Below, piece by piece: positions 51,319 through 64,000 of a DNA stretch of 64,000 nt (position 1 is its first letter; each line of letters begins with the position of its first letter). The position numbers and the translations under genes were made by a program. This DNA comes from Clavelina lepadiformis (Eukaryota > Chordata > Ascidiacea > Aplousobranchia > Clavelinidae): positions 994,501-1,058,500 of the forward strand of contig NC_135247.1 of NCBI RefSeq assembly GCF_947623445.1, given 5' to 3'. Below the pieces are notes generated by a model. It worked only from the letters and a program-made list of their open reading frames with translations. It had not been told where the DNA came from and did not search any database.

Positions 51319-53465
51319 ATGTCGTCTTTGACCCTTGCCCGGAGCCGTGTCAATTCCGAAAGCTTTCACAGAGTTTTTTTTTGAAATTTGAACCGGTCTA
51401 ATGAAACATTTTATAAACCCATTTGCTTTGGTATATTTACAAATAAGGCAATCAAAACGTTTGTCTATTCTTCCTGCTAATTGATTCAATTTATATTTTA
51501 TTCTTGAATGCCTATTGGCCAGAGAATGAAATAGTTTTGCTCATTAAACTGATTTTGACTTACATTATTGACAGTCATTGTATACCAGCTTAGTACAAAT
51601 ATCAATGTTCTTGTATTCTTCCTCGTGTCGCCCTTTTGTGGAAAACTTTCACCATATTTGGGCACAAAACATCGAGGAAAAGCGTTTTTGTTGTTTACTT
51701 GGAGTGATTGTTAGAACCGCGCAGCCTTTAAATAGGAAAAAGGGAGTTTCCCCAATACACAAGGAAGAATACAGTGACCGCTTATTAACATTAGTTTATG
51801 TTTCTATCGTTATATCTTTCCGCTATATGTGTTTCCCGTTTATCCTTAAAGTTTTAAAATAGGGGGCAACTTAAAAACGCCATGAGTGACACTGGAGGCT
51901 TAGGGCCCCCATACCTTGTATCATGCATATGGTTGCAGCCAGATACCTCTGTTTGGCCATATGTGTCAAAAGTCGCTTTTTTCAATTCGCTGTTCGTTTG
52001 ACCAACACAGCCATGTTTTTACAATGTAATTTATCGTGCATGCAATTTAACAACGCGTTATTTTGAATCTTTCGGCCAGGCAAAACACCATATACGGTCA
52101 TCGTGTTGGCAACTTACGAACGTGCATGCAATTTGTAAACACGTTCGCAATTTACGAGCGGGCTGAAAAAATGAATTTGTACACATATGGTTAACCATAG
52201 ACATCCACTATAAAGATTTCCACAGCTAGGCTTGGTTTGGTAAAACGAACTGGATGCATAGCGCTAAAGAAACCTATCTTTAGGACGGGAAACGGGCCTT
52301 GGGAGATATTGGCATGATCTTAAATGATATGTTTGTTTTTACACGTCGTAAACTTATTACTCGGACTATATCTTGCTTGCTGACTGGCTTGAATCATTTG
52401 TCTATGTGGCACCAGTGGTTTCAATTGTTATTATAAACATTTTGCGTTTTCAATTTTGCAAACGTTTACATTTTTCGAATATCAAATTTAAAAATAACAA
52501 GCAAATTTTGGCCTAATTGTTTGTTCTTGTCTAATTTTAAAGCAACATTTGTGCTCAAAATCACAATAAAACAGCTTGTATGTCAATTCAAAGTTATGTT
52601 GTGCAGACAACACGAAAAGATGAAAGCTTGAAAATTAATTAGAAAAGCAACAGACAGAATAGGCAATAAACGGCTGCTATTACTACCAACGATTATTAAA
52701 ATTACACACTTAGTTAGTTATGACGTCACCATAATTTACACGCTACAATTATTTCACTAAACACCCCAACAGCCAACATGGCAACGGCCGACTATGGCTT
52801 TTCCATAATGCGAACAAAATATACGAGAAAGGATTTCGTTCTCACGACCAAAATAATTTTTCGATAATATTAAGATTAAAAATCACACGTCGAGCGCTTC
52901 ATTATTATGCTATTATAGTGGTTTCGTCACTCATCAAGCCTAGCCTAAACACGATTTTGGTGAACTTGATGATAGGCCAAGTAAAATACCATCGCTAACT
53001 GTGATTTGTACCATATGCCACTTAGTCCACAGATATAATTTGAGTAATTTTCAAAAAAATAACGCTGTTGCACATAGATCTTCCACGATAAATCAATCTC
53101 GCGGCCAGTCTAATTTTTTTACAATAACGAGTGCTAGGCCTAGGCAACTAAATTCAAAATTAAGCACCAATATGCACAACAGCTCAGCAGTTCCCGGAAT
53201 TAAAAGCAGTGTAAGATTTTTTTGTATTAAAATTCCAGCAAGTAATCAGTAACCAATAGTGGAAAATGTGGCACCGTCACGCACGATTTCTTGTTGAAAA
53301 CTGCCTTCTTTCCAGCTGGGGCAATAACTTGCTTTTATAACTGTACATATTTTAGAATGGCAGAATTAGCAAACAGTTTTCTGTATGATTTACATAAACT
53401 TAATTTTTTGCTTTCTGTTTCCTGTGAAGCTTTTTCTACTATTTGATAAAAAAGTTACGCAAAGA
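51319..53465. other. gap between the ZP gene and HHAT
   Basis: About 2.1 kb of AT-rich sequence with the ZP 3' untranslated region at its left and presumably the HHAT promoter at its right. Short open frames here have no recognisable family. Confidence 0.5.
51543..51548 (+). promoter_or_regulatory. poly(A) signal ATTAAA of the ZP gene
   Basis: Variant hexamer 225 bp after the stop codon. No canonical AATAAA is nearer. Confidence 0.35.
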
Positions 53466-56400
53466 ATGCTTGAAAATGATAAATGCAAGAAAAACAGTTT
53501 GCAGCGTTGTTATTCACGACTGCAAATTTTTGAGGTTATTGTTTATGCTTTGACGTGGGTTGGACTGTATTTGTATTCTGTAAAACAAGTATTCCATTTG
53601 TCGAAGGGTAAGCAGTCTTGTTGTTTTTCTATTGTTTTGGCCCTTTACCCGGTGTCTGGAAGCACAGTGCTAAAGCTACCGCGTTGCTATGATATGACGG
53701 GGTCAAACTGTTGTAGTACTTTAAGTACTGGTTGTTTTTATGTTTAACACTGTTGCGTTTTGCTTGTTTTGGCATTATTCTGTTACACTCTTCCTACATG
53801 CAGTCTATGTCACGAAATTTATTATATTTACAATACAACATTCACGCAGTAATTACAGCTTAATAAACAGCGTTTACCTTAACTGTTTGAGGTCTATTCT
53901 TAATTGATTTGGATTGCAAACATTTTTTCTGATAATTTTATTTTTTCAGTTTATATCCCAGAGGGTTATCGTATTGGTGATTTGGAAAGAAGGAAAGATT
54001 ATTTGACATCTTCTCAACCATGGAAGGTAGAATGGTATTAGGTTGGGTTTGGATAGTTTCGGGCTGGTAAGTGCCGCAGTTTAAAAATGTTGCTTACATG
54101 TCTAGGACGTCCATGATTTTGAATGGGATCTTTGGCTGTATTGGTTTTATGAAATGACTGTGTATGCTGGTGTCGGACATTTTATCATCATGAGAATCTG
54201 TGAACAATTTAAGCCTGAGGTATATTGGCAATATACTTACTATATTTGTCGTTAAGTTTATCATAAAAATTATACACACCCATATCAAACCTTGATGTAT
54301 AATATCATATATTTCAATAATTTAATTTAAATGTAATTAATTTAAAGATTTTGATGTTTAATATCATATCTTTTAATATATCACTATGGAACCTGTGTTT
54401 GAAAAACCACAATAAGAAAATGAAAGTAAATTTCTTTGCTGTTTGTTAACCTCCTCTATTGTAAAAGAGTTAAACAAAACTTGTTTTTCAGTATAGATTT
54501 CACATGTCGGCATTGTATGGCATTGCATTCTGTATTTACTTCTACGGAGCGAAAGGATTGGTGATTCTTTTGGCACAAAGCCTACTATTGTTCAGCATCA
54601 GTCATCAAACGAAAAATGTTGCCTTGACGTGGTGTGCAGCTATAACCTTAACATTGCCACTGATCAGCACCACAACATTTGACAAACTGGTATGTTCGGT
54701 TTGATTTTAAGTACTTTCCAAAATTTTAAATTAAAATTTTAAATTTCTCATACAATGCCTTGCTTGAATTTACCTCTGTTCACTTTCATTGAAAAAGTGC
54801 ACCTTATAAATTTCTAACCATATAATTGTGCATGTGTTTTTGTGAAGGGATTACCCACATGCAATGTCTTGTATTTAAAATCTAAAGTTTTATATTCCTG
54901 TTTTCTTTTAGAGAGAAATGTTTGATGATAATGACCTGCTAACAGTCATGTATGTGGTCATGTCAACAATGTGCAATCTACGCTACATTGCATTTTCCGT
55001 AGAACACTGTTGGTTCGAACAAAATATGAAAGCATCACATAATATCAAAGAGGAAAAGCATAAATCAAAAGCAGTAAAGAGGGATATTGACGGGAATCAT
55101 CAAAGCGAGCAGAAAACGTTTTTGGGGCTGACAATTGACCTCATTTTGTATCAGTTTTATTTTCCACTTTTATCCGGAGGTCCAGTTTTAAACTACAACA
55201 AATTCGCCGAACAGGTACAACGAGAAGTCAATTTGCAATTGATTCACAATCATAATGCTCATGGCATGATAGTGTCATGAGCATGGATCACGGTTGTCAA
55301 GACAATTGGTGATCATTCACGCTACTTGTATTTTTGTTTCAGATCCAGCGACCACCTGTGACGTGGACTTTTAAATTTTTCTTAAAATACATTCTTGGAA
55401 TTTTGAGATATATCTTTTGGCAGTTTGTTGTCAATTTTTTGCTGCATTTCTTGTACTTTTCCAGCATCAACACAAACGAAAGACTTCTGAACAGAGTTCC
55501 ATTGCTGACATTATGTATGGAATACTAGATGAATGCCCTAGATCAGCGGTTCCCAAACTTTTTTTGAGCGCGACCCAAATCTGAGTTTAGTGAACATCTC
55601 GCGGCCCAAGCTTCAAACAGCGTATTTTAACACGCAAAAATAACGACTGTATGGATGAATTTTTTGCAGTGGCTAAGTTCATTTGCAATGTCAGCAATCT
55701 ACTCTTTTCTCAAGTAGCTATGGGCCTACGCTACAGACAGACACAGCCAAGCAGTGATAATCTGATCCACTCACTATGGAACAATGTATTTTAATACAAA
55801 CATAGGTTTGCATCGTCTTGGTGTGACCCATTTTTTGACTCTTCGTGACCTTTGTTTGGGTCGCTACCCATACTTTGGGAACCACTGCCCTAGATGATGT
55901 TATGCATGGAAATATGGCATACTAGATGTTTCATTAGCTGCTGCTACATTTTGCTATTATACTTTCTTTCTCAGGTGGACTTGCTTTATGCTTTGTTCAA
56001 TTTTTTTGCATGAAGTACATGGTCATGTACGGCTTGCCTTCACGTATTGCTCTGGCTGACAACCTTGATGTGCCTGGTGCTTCACATTGTGTTTCGTCGA
56101 AGCACAGATTCACGGATATGTGGAAGTGTGTATCAATGTCATTCACACCTTTATTGTAGTTTAGCGATATGCGTTTAAGCAGCTTTTTTGTGGCGATATG
56201 CCTTAAGGAAAAATTGTTAATAAAATTTAAAGGAAATTTGTACTTAAGTACTGAACGGAGATGTATTTGCACATTTTGCTTAACTTTCGACTTCTAGGTA
56301 TTTTGATCGTGGTCTTCATTTTTGGCTGGTTCGTTACATCTTCGTCCCGCTTGGAGGTTCAAAGGATGGAAATGGTTTTGTACGAAATACTGTAAACTCT

Positions 56401-57791
56401 TTGATACCGTTTGCATTTGTCTACATTTGGCATGGGGCGAGACATGAACATCTGGTCTGGGCTGGTTTAAACTGGTTTGGCATTTGGATTGAGAAAATTG
56501 CCGATGACGTCTACAAAAGTGACCAAATCAAAGCACTTGAGGTAAGGGAATCCACCTTGTTGGTTGCTAGGGAAGTGTTGTGAAGTAAATTGTTTGTGTT
56601 TGTTGAATGAATGAATGTTATATAAGTTGACATGAACAAGTATCGAACCTGTCCTTGTTTACATCAAACTTTAAATTTTTGTTAATTATTATTAACTAAT
56701 AATTAATTTTCCCTCGCTTACGTCATGACGCAAAAGCTAAACAATTTGCTTTGTTTTCAAAATTGCAATAGAACGATTATATTGAAGACCTACAATTATT
56801 TGGTAAATGTTAAATGATATCAGTCCATCTCTACGGCTACTTGACTTTGAGATTCATTCAACTTTCCGCCGTAATTGTGCTGACGCTAATAGTTGCTGAT
56901 GATACAACCTACTGAGACATCTATCATGTTTAAATACTGTCTCTTGCAGGCAAAATATTTCAGTCCTTCAGTAAGTCGTAGGATTAGAGCTGCCGTCTCC
57001 ACGCCTTTGTTCAGCCTCCTAATTGTGTCCAACCTTTACTTTCTGGCTGGGATAACGGCCGGTAACATTTACATGCGCCGGATATACACTGAAGGTAGGT
57101 ACAGCTGTTTAATAGTCTATCTATAATTCTGTATACCACTGATGGAAACAAGTCTTACTAGTTGTGACACAAGTCAAGTCATTTAATTACATTCCCAAAT
57201 CAAGTCAAGTCAGTAACGTTTGTCAAGACAAGTCTTAACATACACCAAGTCACAAAAAAGTCACCACTTACACTTTTTTCATTTTAGATCGGTAATAAAC
57301 AGCTTTCTCAATACTCGTAACATAAAGATAAGCATAAAATTTGATTTTGTCCATTTCTGACTCCTTTGCACATTCAATAGATTGTATTGTAATGATTTTT
57401 GAATAATTTCTTTCACAAAAAAAAAAAATTCTTTTGCAACGATTTGAAATATTTCATTTTGGGACTCAAGTCAAGTCAACCGAAATTTCTACATTAACAC
57501 GAGTCAGGTTGAGCTTTTTAAGAACTAAAACACGAGTGAAGTCTTTCCGAAAACATTGACTTGAGTTCTTCCATCTCTGCTATATAGGTAGTTAAGGGTA
57601 ACCTATATCTGGCGCCTTTGTTTACATCAAGAAAGAAAATTATGACAATGAATCATGTTGCAAGGACTTTTGACAGATTTTAAATGAAATGATTTGATAT
57701 GATTTCAGATTTTGTATCTACTCTTCTAATTCATCTAGTACTATACCTGGGTGCACAAACATCAATGGAATTAACACGATTTGGGTTTTAA
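53466..57791 (+). CDS. HHAT: protein-cysteine N-palmitoyltransferase HHAT (MBOAT family)
   Basis: Ten exons (53466-53607, 53950-54026, 54106-54219, 54492-54689, 54912-55214, 55343-55514, 55975-56125, 56298-56541, 56950-57094, 57709-57791) splice in frame to 542 residues (human 493). HHAT is a multi-pass ER enzyme that palmitoylates the N-terminus of Hedgehog ligands. Landmarks are FYFPLLSGGPVLNYNKF; FTDMWKYFDRGLHFWLVRYI with the conserved Asp; the catalytic-His motif FVYIWHGARHEHLVWAGLNW; AKYFSPSVSRRIRAA; and a final membrane helix ending LTRFGF. The extra length includes a Lys-rich loop in exon 5 (KEEKHKSKAVKR). The start could also be an in-frame ATG 27 codons upstream. A hAT MITE lies in intron 6 and a second inverted-repeat element in intron 9. 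Confidence 0.93.
55544..55887. mobile_element. 344-bp hAT-type MITE in HHAT intron 6
   Basis: The left end CAGCGGTTCCCAAACTTTTT is mirrored by the right end, whose reverse complement is CAGTGGTTCCCAAAGTATGG. The perfect 8-bp direct repeat CCCTAGAT flanks the element at 55536-55543 and 55888-55895. The interior GCGACCCAA and GGGTCGC motifs are typical of hAT/Charlie-like MITEs. No transposase is present. Confidence 0.9.
57137..57579. mobile_element. 443-bp inverted-repeat element (hAT-like MITE) in HHAT intron 9
   Basis: The ends read CACTGATGGAAACAAGTC and, reverse-complemented from the right, CAGAGATGGAAGAACTCAAG. Flanks CTGTATAC and CTATATAG resemble a diverged 8-bp duplication (6 of 8). 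The interior is full of CAAGTCAAGTC repeats in both orientations. Confidence 0.55.
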
Positions 57792-57937
57792 CTAACATGC
57801 TGATACGCACTATATTTCGGTAGCAACGTGACATGATTTCCTCATTGCCCAAATGTTGATACTGGATTTGCTAAGCCGCCGATTTGCCTATCCATATGAT
57901 GATGATTTTGGTATATTGAAAGAACTTCTACTGTATA

Positions 57938-57943
57938 ATTAAA
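57938..57943 (+). promoter_or_regulatory. poly(A) signal ATTAAA of HHAT
   Basis: Variant hexamer 147 bp after the HHAT stop codon. Confidence 0.4.
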
Positions 57944-58347
57944 AGAGTTTTTTACGACTTTGTGTTGAGATCATCTTAATGAATTTATTGGCAGTTTATT
58001 TTTTACAGTTTTTATTGTATTATTGAATTTGAGACTATTATTGTTTTGGCCTCTCAAAACTCGTTACAATTATTGTCTTTGAGATGCAATTTGTCATATT
58101 TGCAATACTTTTTGTGCTAACTGTATGCAGTATGTTGAAGCTTTTCAAGTGCCTGTAGCATGACAAAATTAGGCCATCTATTTAGTTGAGACATCATTGC
58201 TAATATTTACCAATTTTCACCTTTGCTATTTCACTTCCCCATTGTGCAATATATTTACCTATGTGTAGTAAACTTCTGTTAATCAGGAAAAGCCTTTCTG
58301 TTAATATCTGGTGAGCAAGCATTATTTTAGTCAGTCAATGCGGCAGC

Positions 58348-58353
58348 TTTATT
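58348..58353 (-). promoter_or_regulatory. poly(A) signal AATAAA of DAP
   Basis: TTTATT on the + strand; reads AATAAA on the - strand, about 290 bp past the DAP stop. Confidence 0.4.
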
Positions 58354-58643
58354 TATCACGTACTCATGGAATGAATGTGTAGCTTTTGCAACTTCACTGT
58401 TAACACAGTTGCTGGTTTTAATTTCCAACTTTCGTTACGCAAATGATGAACTTCAAGATGCACGATATAAGAAAACAGAATGTAAAAGTATTTCGAATCG
58501 ACACGTACTAAAACCGCAGTATTTCCAGCAAATCTGTGACAGAAAATAAGCCACCCAAAACCACTCACAAAAAAAATACATCAACATATCACAAAATTAT
58601 TGCAAGTCACATTGCACAGCACTTCATCGCACAGCAGCTGTAC

Positions 58644-59118
58644 TTAGCGTGGTTGTTGGATGTTTCTGTTGATTTGTTTGTTAGCAACAGGTTTTACAGC
58701 CGTTGGAAGCGGTTTCTCGTGAGCAACTTTCACTGATTCTACCGTGAAATCCTTATCTCCGTGTGTTAAAGCCCCAGACACCACAACACTCTGAGACGTT
58801 CTGGATAGGATAATAATTACGACAGTTATAACCAAATTTCATCTGATTTTAGACTAAAATGTGACCCTGCAATACATACTCTTTCGCATTTTCGGTTTCC
58901 CATGGCGATTCTGTTTCCTCCTTGGTCAGTTTTTCTTCATGGACTCTGGCTCCTTTGATTCGCATCCCACCAGCTTTCACTGTAAAAATGTGAACAAGTA
59001 AAACACATTCGACTTATGAATGAGCATTGTATCTTAATATGTTTTGAAAGGTTTTGATTTAATCACCGGCTGGCGGGTGTCCTGCTTTCAGTTGATCTTC
59101 TTTTTGAGCTGAGGACAT
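58644..59118 (-). CDS. DAP: death-associated protein 1
   Basis: Three exons (59067-59118, 58880-58979, 58644-58800) splice in frame to 102 residues, the same length as human DAP1. Conserved blocks are KAGHPPAG..KAGGMRI near the N-terminus, VVVSGALTHGDKDF in the middle, VKVAHEKPLP, and the C-terminus NIQQPR. DAP1 is a small, proline-rich, largely disordered cytosolic protein. In mammals it is an mTOR substrate that restrains autophagy and was first found as a mediator of interferon-gamma-induced death. The ATG is the only sensible start, directly at the conserved N-terminus. The neighbouring PKD2 gene starts 1.8 kb away on the other strand. Confidence 0.95.
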
Positions 59119-60956
59119 TGTGACAAAATTAACAAAAAAGGTTACACAGACTAGCTTATATTACTTTGCAAGCAATTTATTTGTTACGCTGAGAAGAACT
59201 TGTGAATGTTAAAATTGGCTACAAACTGTAGCATAATTTTTAGGCTGCCACAATTTCACTCTCCCATTCTTCTAACGTAACCACCTATCTTTAACAGTGC
59301 ATGTGACGGTCTGCTTGACCAGTGCAGGAGTAAACAGTCAATTCGTAACGTTTAATACTTTTTTTGGAAATCAGTAAACTGAAAGTATGTCAGTTAAACT
59401 TAACTGCATCATGAACACAACTGTTTCTGCTGTTCCAATACTCAACCTAAAGTCTCCTATTTAAAAACGTATTTCTTCAAAAAACAGGATGACCTGCAAA
59501 CAAGATTGCAACATCCTGGCACGATCAAAACAGATCTTAATTAGGAAAATTTGCTGTTTGCAATCGTGCCACATGCCCACAACAACAAATAACAGCTGTA
59601 AACAACTTTGATCACATGCTCTGTAGCCAAGGCCTAGTGATCAAGCCAAGAATTTTTACCCTTAACTTCTTTGGCTTCCTACCATTGGCACAACAAACAC
59701 TAAACGTGACCAGCGACTCGTAAACTTGATGACGTTTACATTTTACATGTTTACCACAAACTAGAAAGTGCTCGGCCGTAACAAGTGTTTCCTTCTTAAA
59801 ATAAATGTTTTGCCCGGGGCTGTGCGTTTTAGATTTTGTTGAAATATACTTTGAAAAATAAGTTTAAAAATTACATACAAATTTAGGAAATTTCGAAATG
59901 TTTTTTATTCCAATTTAATATTTGTTTTATAAATACTACCGCACAGTTTTAACCTTTTGAGCTTTTTTATTTTCATAATGTTATCAAAAATAAAATTATG
60001 AGATTTCTTCCATGTTCATCTACTCAAAAGTAATTAATAAAATGCAAAAAATCTTGCAAATGTTGTGGGTAAGCCAGAGCATAGTCGTTAGTTTCTACCA
60101 CAGATACATCATTTGACTTGCTGATGTGTATTTATATTTCTTTATAAAGCTTGTTGATTTCAGTAAAGCATGGTTGACTACGACACATGACAAATGTATA
60201 ATCTGTGACTACAGCGACGTCAGCTGGATTTTCGAATGTAAATATTTATCCGCACGTAGCGGTAATGAGCAGAAGTAGCAGTTGCCAAGCAGATCGTCAC
60301 AAAAACATTTCGTTGATGTCAGGTTAGTCGGTTTTGTACCTCGTTATTCGTTACGAGTTGGGATACTCAGGGATAGGAAAAATGAAAACAGAAAAAGTAT
60401 ACATCATCTTTTACTAGAAAGTTTACTTTTAGAGAAAGTTATTTTTTGCGATTTCTTACGTTGAAAACAAACGATTCTGTTGCAAATGAAAATGATTAAC
60501 TACGGATAGGTTACGTTCAGACGTTCGGTTACTGTTGGGTAGTTCAGTAGTTAAAGAAAATAGTTAAGCAAGTGTTATGTTTTATTTTCAAAGTTTTGTT
60601 TACCGCACTTTCTTCTGCAAAGAATTTCAAAGCCAAGTAGCAGAAGTCAGATTTGATATGATAGGGCACTTGTGATTGTCTCAATTTGTCTGGTTTTATT
60701 TTATAGCTTAGCCTGTTACGATTGCTTGAGACCTTAAGTTGTTAATTTATATCGTAGGGGATGAGAATAAATTCGCTTGATGGAAATCATGGCTGCTTTT
60801 AGATAACTGGCATCTCTGTTACTGTAGCCTATCTGTTAAGAGAGCTTTGTTTTAAATGCAGCTGCTGAATTTTTATCGATGATTTTTTCACGCAGTAAGA
60901 TTGTCGCTTAAAACATGATTTTTTAATGAAGTAAACGTTTCTATCGCCCTTCAACT
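59119..60956. other. head-to-head region between DAP and PKD2
   Basis: About 1.8 kb, presumably both promoters and 5' untranslated regions. A weak inverted repeat around TGGCACGAT (about 59516-59573) is the only structure noticed. No coding was supported. Confidence 0.5.
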
Positions 60957-63900
60957 ATGTCTGGAAGTGCACGAATTAGCCCGACAAATCTCACACCCAA
61001 TGATGAATATGAACTTGATCACATAAGTCTGGGTAAATGTGTAATGTACATTAATAAGTAATATTTTTAATATGTGTATTAACATATGTGGTAACATATT
61101 AACATGACAAATGAGCTTTTATTATGTTTCTTTGTTTTTAAATTGGTGTTATTGCAGTAATAATTAATGGCAGTTGCAGAAATAAGCTTGTTAATGTTTG
61201 AATAGTTATCACTAGGGCATTGCTTTTCAACCTTTTAATGTATGCAGTTTGCGAATTTAAGAATAACTTTAGCATGGATGCCAAACACATCCTTTTACAA
61301 TTTATCTTTACTTATAGTTGTATTTGTAACTTTGTATTTGTTATATTTTTATTTAAAATATTTTTCATCACATTTCTGAAAGCTTATTGTGATTTTCCAA
61401 TTGTTCTGTGGCAACACTGGTTGGTCTTGTAAATGAAATGTCGAACAAAAGAATGTAAACTGTTTTTCGAAAAACTGAGAAGCACTGCACTAAGCAAAGT
61501 ATATGAGCCACAATAATAAATTATACAGTAAATACAAATACAATAAATTTCACTTTCTTATATTTTCACGATAACATTTTCCTGCTCTTCTCGTAAATTA
61601 CTTTTCTGTAATGGTTCTGGAACATAGAGAATAAATTGTTAATGCACATTGCCATATCAATCAGCCTTTCATTAAGTTTTAATATCTAAGTATGTAGAAT
61701 TGTCTCACATTGCTCAGTAGCCAAAGCAATGTGATTCACTTAATGGTTAAAATGTTGTTTTAGTTGTCAGATGAGTGCCATTTCACTAGGAAAGAAATTG
61801 GAATGCAGTCTTGTGTCATCTTTTTATTTATTTTGACTTTTCATTTTTGAAGTTGGAATAATATCTTTTCAGAATATCAATTTGTGCATTGCTATTGCGT
61901 GATGTATTGTTTGCTTTAAAAGACTTTGACTTTCTGTAAGTAATTTGCTAACTAACTTCATGGTAACATTGTCAAATTAAAAACTGTACCAAATATGCCC
62001 CCAGGTAATATGGCCCAGAAAACTAGACAATAGCTGTTTTCATTTAGTTATCATATATACCACAATGTATTTTCAGTTAGTTATTTGAAAATGTTTTTTC
62101 TTTCCTTTTTTTGAGTTGTTTGTCTTGATTTGTTGTCATATTATATGAATATAACTAATTATATTGCATAGGTTACATGAAAACTAAATATTATAATATT
62201 TTGCTGTGGTAAGGTGATCCTCTCGTCTTGTCTTTCCAGGTGGACGAAGACCAGGCAGTGCAGAATCTCGTAATGCGTGGGACAATGAGGCATTTGATAA
62301 TACCCCTGGTGTGACCAACACCATTTCAACAAACTACTATGGTAGGTGCTATAATTTAAGTCTGGTATGATTAACTAATTGCTTTTACTAGGTATGCATG
62401 GAAAAAGATTTTTAAGCTTTATTTTTTCGGTTGTCCATGTTTGCAAAATTTTTTCATATTTTTGTATAATTGTCCTTGAAACTTTAGACTACGATGATCG
62501 ACCGGCGGAGATGTCCAGTGAGGTTTACGTCAGCACGGCTGGATCTCATCGTCACCACGACCAGGATGAGAATGAATTTCGGGAAAGAAAGGGAATATGG
62601 ACCAGCGTCAAAAAAGGCCTTCGAGGTGTGTTACTTACAAATAATTTACAATGTTTTGTTAGGAATTTGATAAAGATGTGTTGTTTTTTAACGATTTCTA
62701 ATTCTCCAAAGATTTTTCAACATCCTATCCTAGAAGTCTTATGGTTATGTTTAGAAATCGATGACGTTATTTTAACAGTTATAACATTGTAATGAAATAA
62801 CGCCGGGCAATTAAAGTGTGAAAATAAATGTAATTATTTGCCCTATCCACTTTTATTAGTGTTTTAACACCTTCACACAAAGGCCTTTATGTTGAAAACA
62901 ATGGCACTTGAAAGCTTAACCATCCCACAATAGTATTCATGGTGTATTAACTTTCCAAAGCTGACAGTGTAGTAGACATGGAAAATTATACGGTCGTGCT
63001 TTTGTTCGAAGCTATAGCTGTAACCCTTACAGTGTACACAGCCTGTATGTGCCAATTGATGCTTGTTATTGCTTAACAGTAGTTATTTTCAAGACATTTG
63101 ATACCTAAATTAATAGTTTGGTCTTATACCCATGTTTTAAAGCTTTTGTAAAATAAACCTGGGGTTTACTTATTTTTAATTTTGTCCAACTTTTACCCAA
63201 AACTTTAAACCGTATATAAGTTTTAAAATTATTTAGAAACCATTTTAATCGAGAACAATGGTTTTAATTTCGATAATAATTTCAGGGCTTTGGGGAACCC
63301 GTCAAACAGAAGACACTCAGAAAGATAGAGAACTATACATCAGAACAACCATACGTGAACTTATTGTTTACATCTTCTTTCTTATAACACTGTGCATATG
63401 TGAGTAATTCCTAACGACCATGGAGATTTGGATTATATGAAATATACACCTGCAGTTCATGTGTAATTATCGGCGGTTGTTTGACTTAACTCATCTCTAG
63501 TATTTTGGCTCTGGTGTTAACTCTTTGAAAAACATTTTCCATGCAAAACTTTCTGTACATGGCACCTGTGGTACCTACCAGTAATTTTCCTATTTTATTC
63601 ACCACTAGGTGCTTGAATAACGGACAATTCATTAATATTTTAACACCGTACTCCTCTAGACATGAATTTTTCTATTGCTAACAATTACCATTAATATTGA
63701 TGGAGCCTGCTCGACATATCGTATACTGCTTGGACAAGCTGTACTCCACGATGATGATAAAATATGAAATTTATTGTGTTGATCAAGTGCCATCAGATTG
63801 TTGGAATGATTTACTTTCTTTTCTATTACAAACTTTTAACTCTTATACCAACGAGATGCCTTTAACCTTTCAATTTTCCTGAATTCTGTGATAACTTTCT

Positions 63901-64000
63901 CTTTATCCTGCTGCATCGCAGTAACATTTGGAATGACGAGCTCCACGCACTTCTACTACACCAAGGTGATGCAGGAACTCTTCATCGACGGTCAGTTTCC
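60957..64000 (+). CDS. PKD2: polycystin-2 (PKD2/TRPP2), 5' part; runs off the window
   Basis: Five exons are visible: 60957-61032, 62240-62341, 62488-62625, 63286-63399, and 63922 to the edge. All junctions are phase 1. The N-terminal cytosolic region is short, begins [20 protein letters not shown], and is followed by a charged stretch ending [16 protein letters not shown]. The first membrane helix, [20 protein letters not shown], and the start of the extracellular polycystin domain ([17 protein letters not shown]) match vertebrate PKD2 closely (GLWGTR, then [20 protein letters not shown]). PKD2 is a ciliary and ER cation channel that pairs with polycystin-1. The N-terminus is shorter than in human. 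The first intron (61033-62239) is 1.2 kb without visible features. Confidence 0.95.

Larger units (their letters stand above)
57792..58643. other. tail-to-tail gap between HHAT and DAP
   Basis: About 0.85 kb with two facing poly(A) signals (57938 on +, 58348 on -). Nothing else was recognised. Confidence 0.6.

Overview
The window is animal nuclear DNA: AT-rich, with short exons, GT-AG introns mostly of 80-900 bp, and AATAAA poly(A) signals. Gene models built exon by exon keep an open frame through every junction and match conserved animal proteins. Gene density (about ten genes in 64 kb), a nested serpin gene and a zona-pellucida-domain gene suggest a compact invertebrate deuterostome genome. 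An ascidian tunicate of the Ciona type is my best guess, by inference only. No virus-derived element, LTR element, CRISPR array, rRNA gene or convincing tRNA gene was seen.

Layout, left to right: the 3' end of an unrecognised + strand gene (1-69); SPRYD3 (+, 2977-7383); alpha-catulin CTNNAL1 (-, 8182-17628, 18 exons); the Ski2-type RNA helicase SKIC2/SKIV2L (+, about 21772-35880, 27 exons recognised, first exon not found) with a secreted serpin gene (-, 24158-26669) inside its fifth recognised intron; phospholipid scramblase PLSCR (-, 36655-40075); GDP-mannose 4,6-dehydratase GMDS (-, 41916-43989); a ZP-domain/EGF membrane glycoprotein (+, 47889-51318); the MBOAT enzyme HHAT (+, 53466-57791); DAP/DAP1 (-, 58644-59118); and the 5' half of polycystin-2 PKD2 (+, 60957 to the window edge). 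These are mostly unrelated housekeeping or signalling genes, not an operon or cluster. Tail-to-tail pairs (SPRYD3/CTNNAL1, SKIC2/PLSCR, HHAT/DAP) have short spacers of about 0.8 kb. Head-to-head pairs (CTNNAL1/SKIC2, GMDS/ZP, DAP/PKD2) have spacers of 1.8-4 kb.

The most striking non-genic item is a nearly perfect 1,142-bp palindrome (two 560-bp arms around 22 bp) in the last-but-one coding gap of PLSCR, flanked exactly by GGAT on both sides. Three short inverted-repeat elements of hAT type are also visible, two with perfect 8-bp target duplications. There is one small intronic hairpin of pre-miRNA size, a dispersed repeat family between PLSCR and the ZP gene, and a marked excess of the octamer TGACGTCA, mostly in introns.
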